Source: Kaistella flava (ex Peng et al. 2021)
Lineage (GTDB): Bacteria; Bacteroidota; Bacteroidia; Flavobacteriales; Weeksellaceae
Assembly (NCBI RefSeq): GCF_015191005.1
Contig: NZ_CP040442.1
Coordinates: 1,302,001 to 1,366,000, forward strand
DNA length: 64,000 bases
Direction of reading: 5' to 3'
Made by a program: the position numbers and the translations under genes. How positions within the stretch are numbered: position 1 is the first letter of the stretch; every line of letters begins with the position of its first letter. This document shows positions 61,544 to 64,000 of the stretch, one piece after another. Below the pieces are notes generated by a model. It searched no databases and had not been told where the DNA came from. It saw only the letters and a list, made by a program, of their open reading frames with translations.

Positions 61544-62125
61544 TTATTTTAGTTTTAAAAAGTTTTCGAGAATTTTTGAGCCAACATCGCCTGATTTCTC
61601 CGGGTGAAACTGTGTTCCATAAAAATTATCTTTCTGTAAAGTCGCACTGAAAGGCAAGATATAATCACATTCTGAAGTCGTATTTTCTCCAACTTCGCAA
61701 TAATAACTGTGAACAAAATAGAAATTATTCTCTTCAGAAATCCCGTCTAAAAGTTGACCACTTATCTTCTGCAAATTATTCCAACCCATGTGCGGGACAA
61801 TATCTGTGGCGGGAAATTGTTTTACTTTAAGGTCGAATATTCCAAGACATTCGGTATTTCCTTCTTCTGAGAAATCACACAATAATTGCTGTCCTAAACA
61901 TATTCCTAAAAAAGGTTGTTTCAAAGTTGGAATTAATTCATCTAGCTTTAAACTTTTCAAATAGTTCATCGCTGTTGACGCTTCACCAACTCCAGGAAAG
62001 ATCACTTTTTCCGCATTTCTAATTTCTTCAAAATCTGAAGTGATTAAGGTTTCAAAGCCTAATTTTCTCACGGCATTTTCAACGGATTTCACGTTTCCAG
62101 CAACGTAATCGATAATCGCTATCAT
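61544..62125 (-). CDS. hisH: Imidazole glycerol phosphate synthase subunit HisH (glutaminase)
   Basis: 193 residues, class I glutamine amidotransferase. Nucleophile Cys in [13 protein letters not shown], with the triad His-Glu in [14 protein letters not shown]. It supplies ammonia to HisF. It overlaps hisB by 4 bp (62122-62125), so translation is coupled. Confidence 0.96.
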   Translation of the reverse strand: MIAIIDYVAGNVKSVENAVRKLGFETLITSDFEEIRNAEKVIFPGVGEASTAMNYLKSLKLDELIPTLKQPFLGICLGQQLLCDFSEEGNTECLGIFDLKVKQFPATDIVPHMGWNNLQKISGQLLDGISEENNFYFVHSYYCEVGENTTSECDYILPFSATLQKDNFYGTQFHPEKSGDVGSKILENFLKLK

Positions 62126-63216
62126 AATATTCCTTTGGTACTTGGGATGGAGAAATTGTTATCATCTCGCTTCACTGCATCCCGTAAAACTTTTGCAAAT
62201 GCTTTAAAAATCGATTCAATTTTGTGGTGTTCATTCTCACCTTCACACTGAATATTGAGATTGCATTTTCCAGTGTCCGTAAATGATTTAAAGAAGTGAT
62301 AAAAAAGTTCTGTCGGAACATCGCCAATTCTTTCTCTTTTAAAATCAACATTCCAAACTAACCAGTTTCGTCCACCAAAATCTAATGCGACTTGCGCCAG
62401 ACAATCGTCCATTGGCAAAGCAAAAGCGTAACGTTCAATTCCTTTCTTTAAACCTAAAGCTTGCTCAAAACAAGTCCCTAAAACCAAAGCCGTATCTTCA
62501 ATGGTGTGATGTTCATCGATCTGTAAATCGCCATTAACCAAAACTTCCAAATCAAAATTCCCATGTTTTGAGATTTGTTCTAGCATGTGATCAAAGAACG
62601 CCAAACCTGTATTGATATTTGCTTTTCCGCTTCCATCCAAATTCAATTCAATAGAAATTTCAGTTTCTTTGGTTTTTCGATTGACCTTTGATTTGCGCGG
62701 AATCTGCTTTAAATATTGATAAATTTCGTCCCAGTTCTTAGTAGTTAAAGTTGCACCTTCAAAATTTCCTTCTGCAATATAAATAGATTGCGTTCCCAAG
62801 TTTTTCGCCAATTCTATATCTGTTTTTCGATCACCGATAACAAATGAGTTTTTCAAATCGTAATTTCCATAAATGTATTTTTGAAGCAATCCGGTTCTTG
62901 GTTTTCTGTTCGGTGAATTTTCTGATTCAAAACTATTATCAACTAAAATGTCAGAAAAAATAATATTTTCATTGGCTAAAGTTTTCAGCATTTTGTCCTG
63001 GGGAATTCTGAAATCTTCGTGCGGAAACGAATCCGTGCCCAAACCATCCTGATTCGTCACCATGACCAATTCGTAATCTAACTCTTTCACAATCTTGGCT
63101 AAATTCTGAATCACTTTTGGATAAAATTCTAATTTTTCTAAAGAATCTACTTGTAAATCTGTCGGCGGTTCAATAATTATCGTTCCGTCGCGGTCGATGA
63201 ATAATACTTTTTTCAT
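62122..63216 (-). CDS. hisB: Bifunctional histidinol-phosphatase/imidazoleglycerol-phosphate dehydratase
   Basis: 364 residues. The N-terminal HAD phosphatase has [12 protein letters not shown] (motif I), VTNQDGLG and [13 protein letters not shown]; the C-terminal IGPD has metal-binding [19 protein letters not shown] and [14 protein letters not shown]. This fusion is typical of Bacteroidota and Enterobacteria. Steps 6 and 8. Confidence 0.96.
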   Translation of the reverse strand: MKKVLFIDRDGTIIIEPPTDLQVDSLEKLEFYPKVIQNLAKIVKELDYELVMVTNQDGLGTDSFPHEDFRIPQDKMLKTLANENIIFSDILVDNSFESENSPNRKPRTGLLQKYIYGNYDLKNSFVIGDRKTDIELAKNLGTQSIYIAEGNFEGATLTTKNWDEIYQYLKQIPRKSKVNRKTKETEISIELNLDGSGKANINTGLAFFDHMLEQISKHGNFDLEVLVNGDLQIDEHHTIEDTALVLGTCFEQALGLKKGIERYAFALPMDDCLAQVALDFGGRNWLVWNVDFKRERIGDVPTELFYHFFKSFTDTGKCNLNIQCEGENEHHKIESIFKAFAKVLRDAVKRDDNNFSIPSTKGIL

Positions 63217-63218
63217 GA

Positions 63219-64000
63219 TTAGTTTATTTCTGATAATACTTTTAATAGTTCTAAATTTTCTTGAGCAGTTCCGACACTAATTCGAAGGCAGTTTTTTAAA
63301 TTGGGATGTCTTAAACTTGTCAAAATGTTTTTGTCTAATAATTTCTGATAGATCAATTGTGCATCTTTAAATTCAATCAGGAAAAAATTAGCATCAGAAG
63401 GATATATTTTTACGACCTCATTAATTTGATCTAAACCTTCTTTCAATTTTTCCTTTTCTTCCAAAATAAGTTTGATATTATTTTGAATTGGTCCGATATT
63501 ATTCAATTGATCCAAAGCCAATTTTTGACTTTCTGAACTGATATTGTAAGGAGGCTTAAGTTGTATGAACAAATTTGCAATTTCTGGTGAGGCAAAACCA
63601 ACTCCGACTCGTAAACCAGCCATTCCAAAAGCCTTTGATAAAGTCTTTAGCACAATTAAGTTTGGGTAGTTATTCAATAATTTGACCGCAGAATCATTCG
63701 GCGAAAACTCAATATACGCTTCATCAACGACTACAATTCCATTAAAATTTTGAATATAAAACTCTAAATCGTCAATAGAATTTCCTGTTGGATTATTTGG
63801 CGAACAGAGAAATAAAACTTTTGCTTCACTTTTAGAAACTGTATCTAAAAACTTATCTTTTTCTAATTCAAAATCTGAATTCAGTTGTAATTTTTCAACG
63901 TGAAGATTATTCATCTTTGCATAAATTTCGTACATCACAAAACTCGGATTCATAATCAGAATGGAATCTTTCGTCGGTTCGCAAAAAATGCGCATCGTTA
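63219..64000 (-). CDS. hisC: Histidinol-phosphate aminotransferase, partial
   Basis: At least 258 residues are in the window; the N-terminus lies beyond 64000 because the frame is still open there and the visible ATG (63993-63995) falls inside the conserved RIFCEP region. The PLP lysine is in [16 protein letters not shown], with the Asp in [12 protein letters not shown] and a C-terminal [15 protein letters not shown]. It converts imidazole acetol phosphate to histidinol phosphate. 2 bp separate it from hisB. Confidence 0.93.
   Translation of the reverse strand, partial: TMRIFCEPTKDSILIMNPSFVMYEIYAKMNNLHVEKLQLNSDFELEKDKFLDTVSKSEAKVLFLCSPNNPTGNSIDDLEFYIQNFNGIVVVDEAYIEFSPNDSAVKLLNNYPNLIVLKTLSKAFGMAGLRVGVGFASPEIANLFIQLKPPYNISSESQKLALDQLNNIGPIQNNIKLILEEKEKLKEGLDQINEVVKIYPSDANFFLIEFKDAQLIYQKLLDKNILTSLRHPNLKNCLRISVGTAQENLELLKVLSEIN

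Overview
The window looks like a chromosomal segment of a flavobacterium of the Chryseobacterium/Kaistella group (Weeksellaceae). The evidence is an AT-rich genome, promoters of the TAnnTTTG type, several secreted proteins with type IX secretion (T9SS) C-terminal signals, a Bacteroidota-type thrS-infC-rpmI-rplT cluster and a his operon in the usual flavobacterial order.

Positions 1-16,800 are an accessory region that abuts a tRNA-Ser(UGA) gene and carries a tyrosine recombinase. It holds a Gabija-type antiphage pair (gajA, and gajB cut by the window edge) with an unknown protein upstream, and several small hypothetical genes. An IS3-family element has cut into a short reading frame. A DUF6922/AbiEii-like toxin-antitoxin pair is ruined by frameshifts. 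A TPR sensor kinase and response regulator sit among small secreted or Cys/His-rich peptides, one of which is a pseudogene. A hipBA toxin-antitoxin operon has a clear operator.

Positions 16,900-33,300 are mostly core genes (crcB, trxB, holA, an NhaC-type antiporter, a HAD hydrolase, rplS). A ketone-body locus is decayed: scoB and scoA are separated by about 6.3 kb of unrelated genes (ABC exporter, AraC regulator, acetyltransferase, hydrolase, cupin, HEPN-like protein). Next to scoA, a deletion has fused the start of a sodium:solute symporter to the tail of 3-hydroxybutyrate dehydrogenase.

Positions 33,290-49,650 carry T9SS cargo (an M36 metalloprotease, an endonuclease I, two unknown proteins), rpsA, a DEAD-box helicase, a MerR regulator, a helix-hairpin-helix protein, an acyl-CoA dehydrogenase and a small run of envelope or thiol genes. 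Positions 49,909-57,702 hold thrS and infC (apparent ATA start codon), then rpmI-rplT displaced by about 4.6 kb. The inserted block has a stress-type protein, two divergent MFS exporters, a cytosine deaminase remnant and a second, diverged copy of the infC tail plus terminator. The window ends with a T9SS M28 peptidase and the his operon (hisC partial, hisB, hisH, hisA, hisF, hisIE) on the minus strand, with a repeat inserted between hisH and hisA.

The most notable items are the Gabija locus with its unknown neighbour, the hipB operator, the split infC/rpmI operon with the duplicated infC tail, the symporter/dehydrogenase deletion scar, and the two-component locus with its 16-bp palindrome and small peptides.
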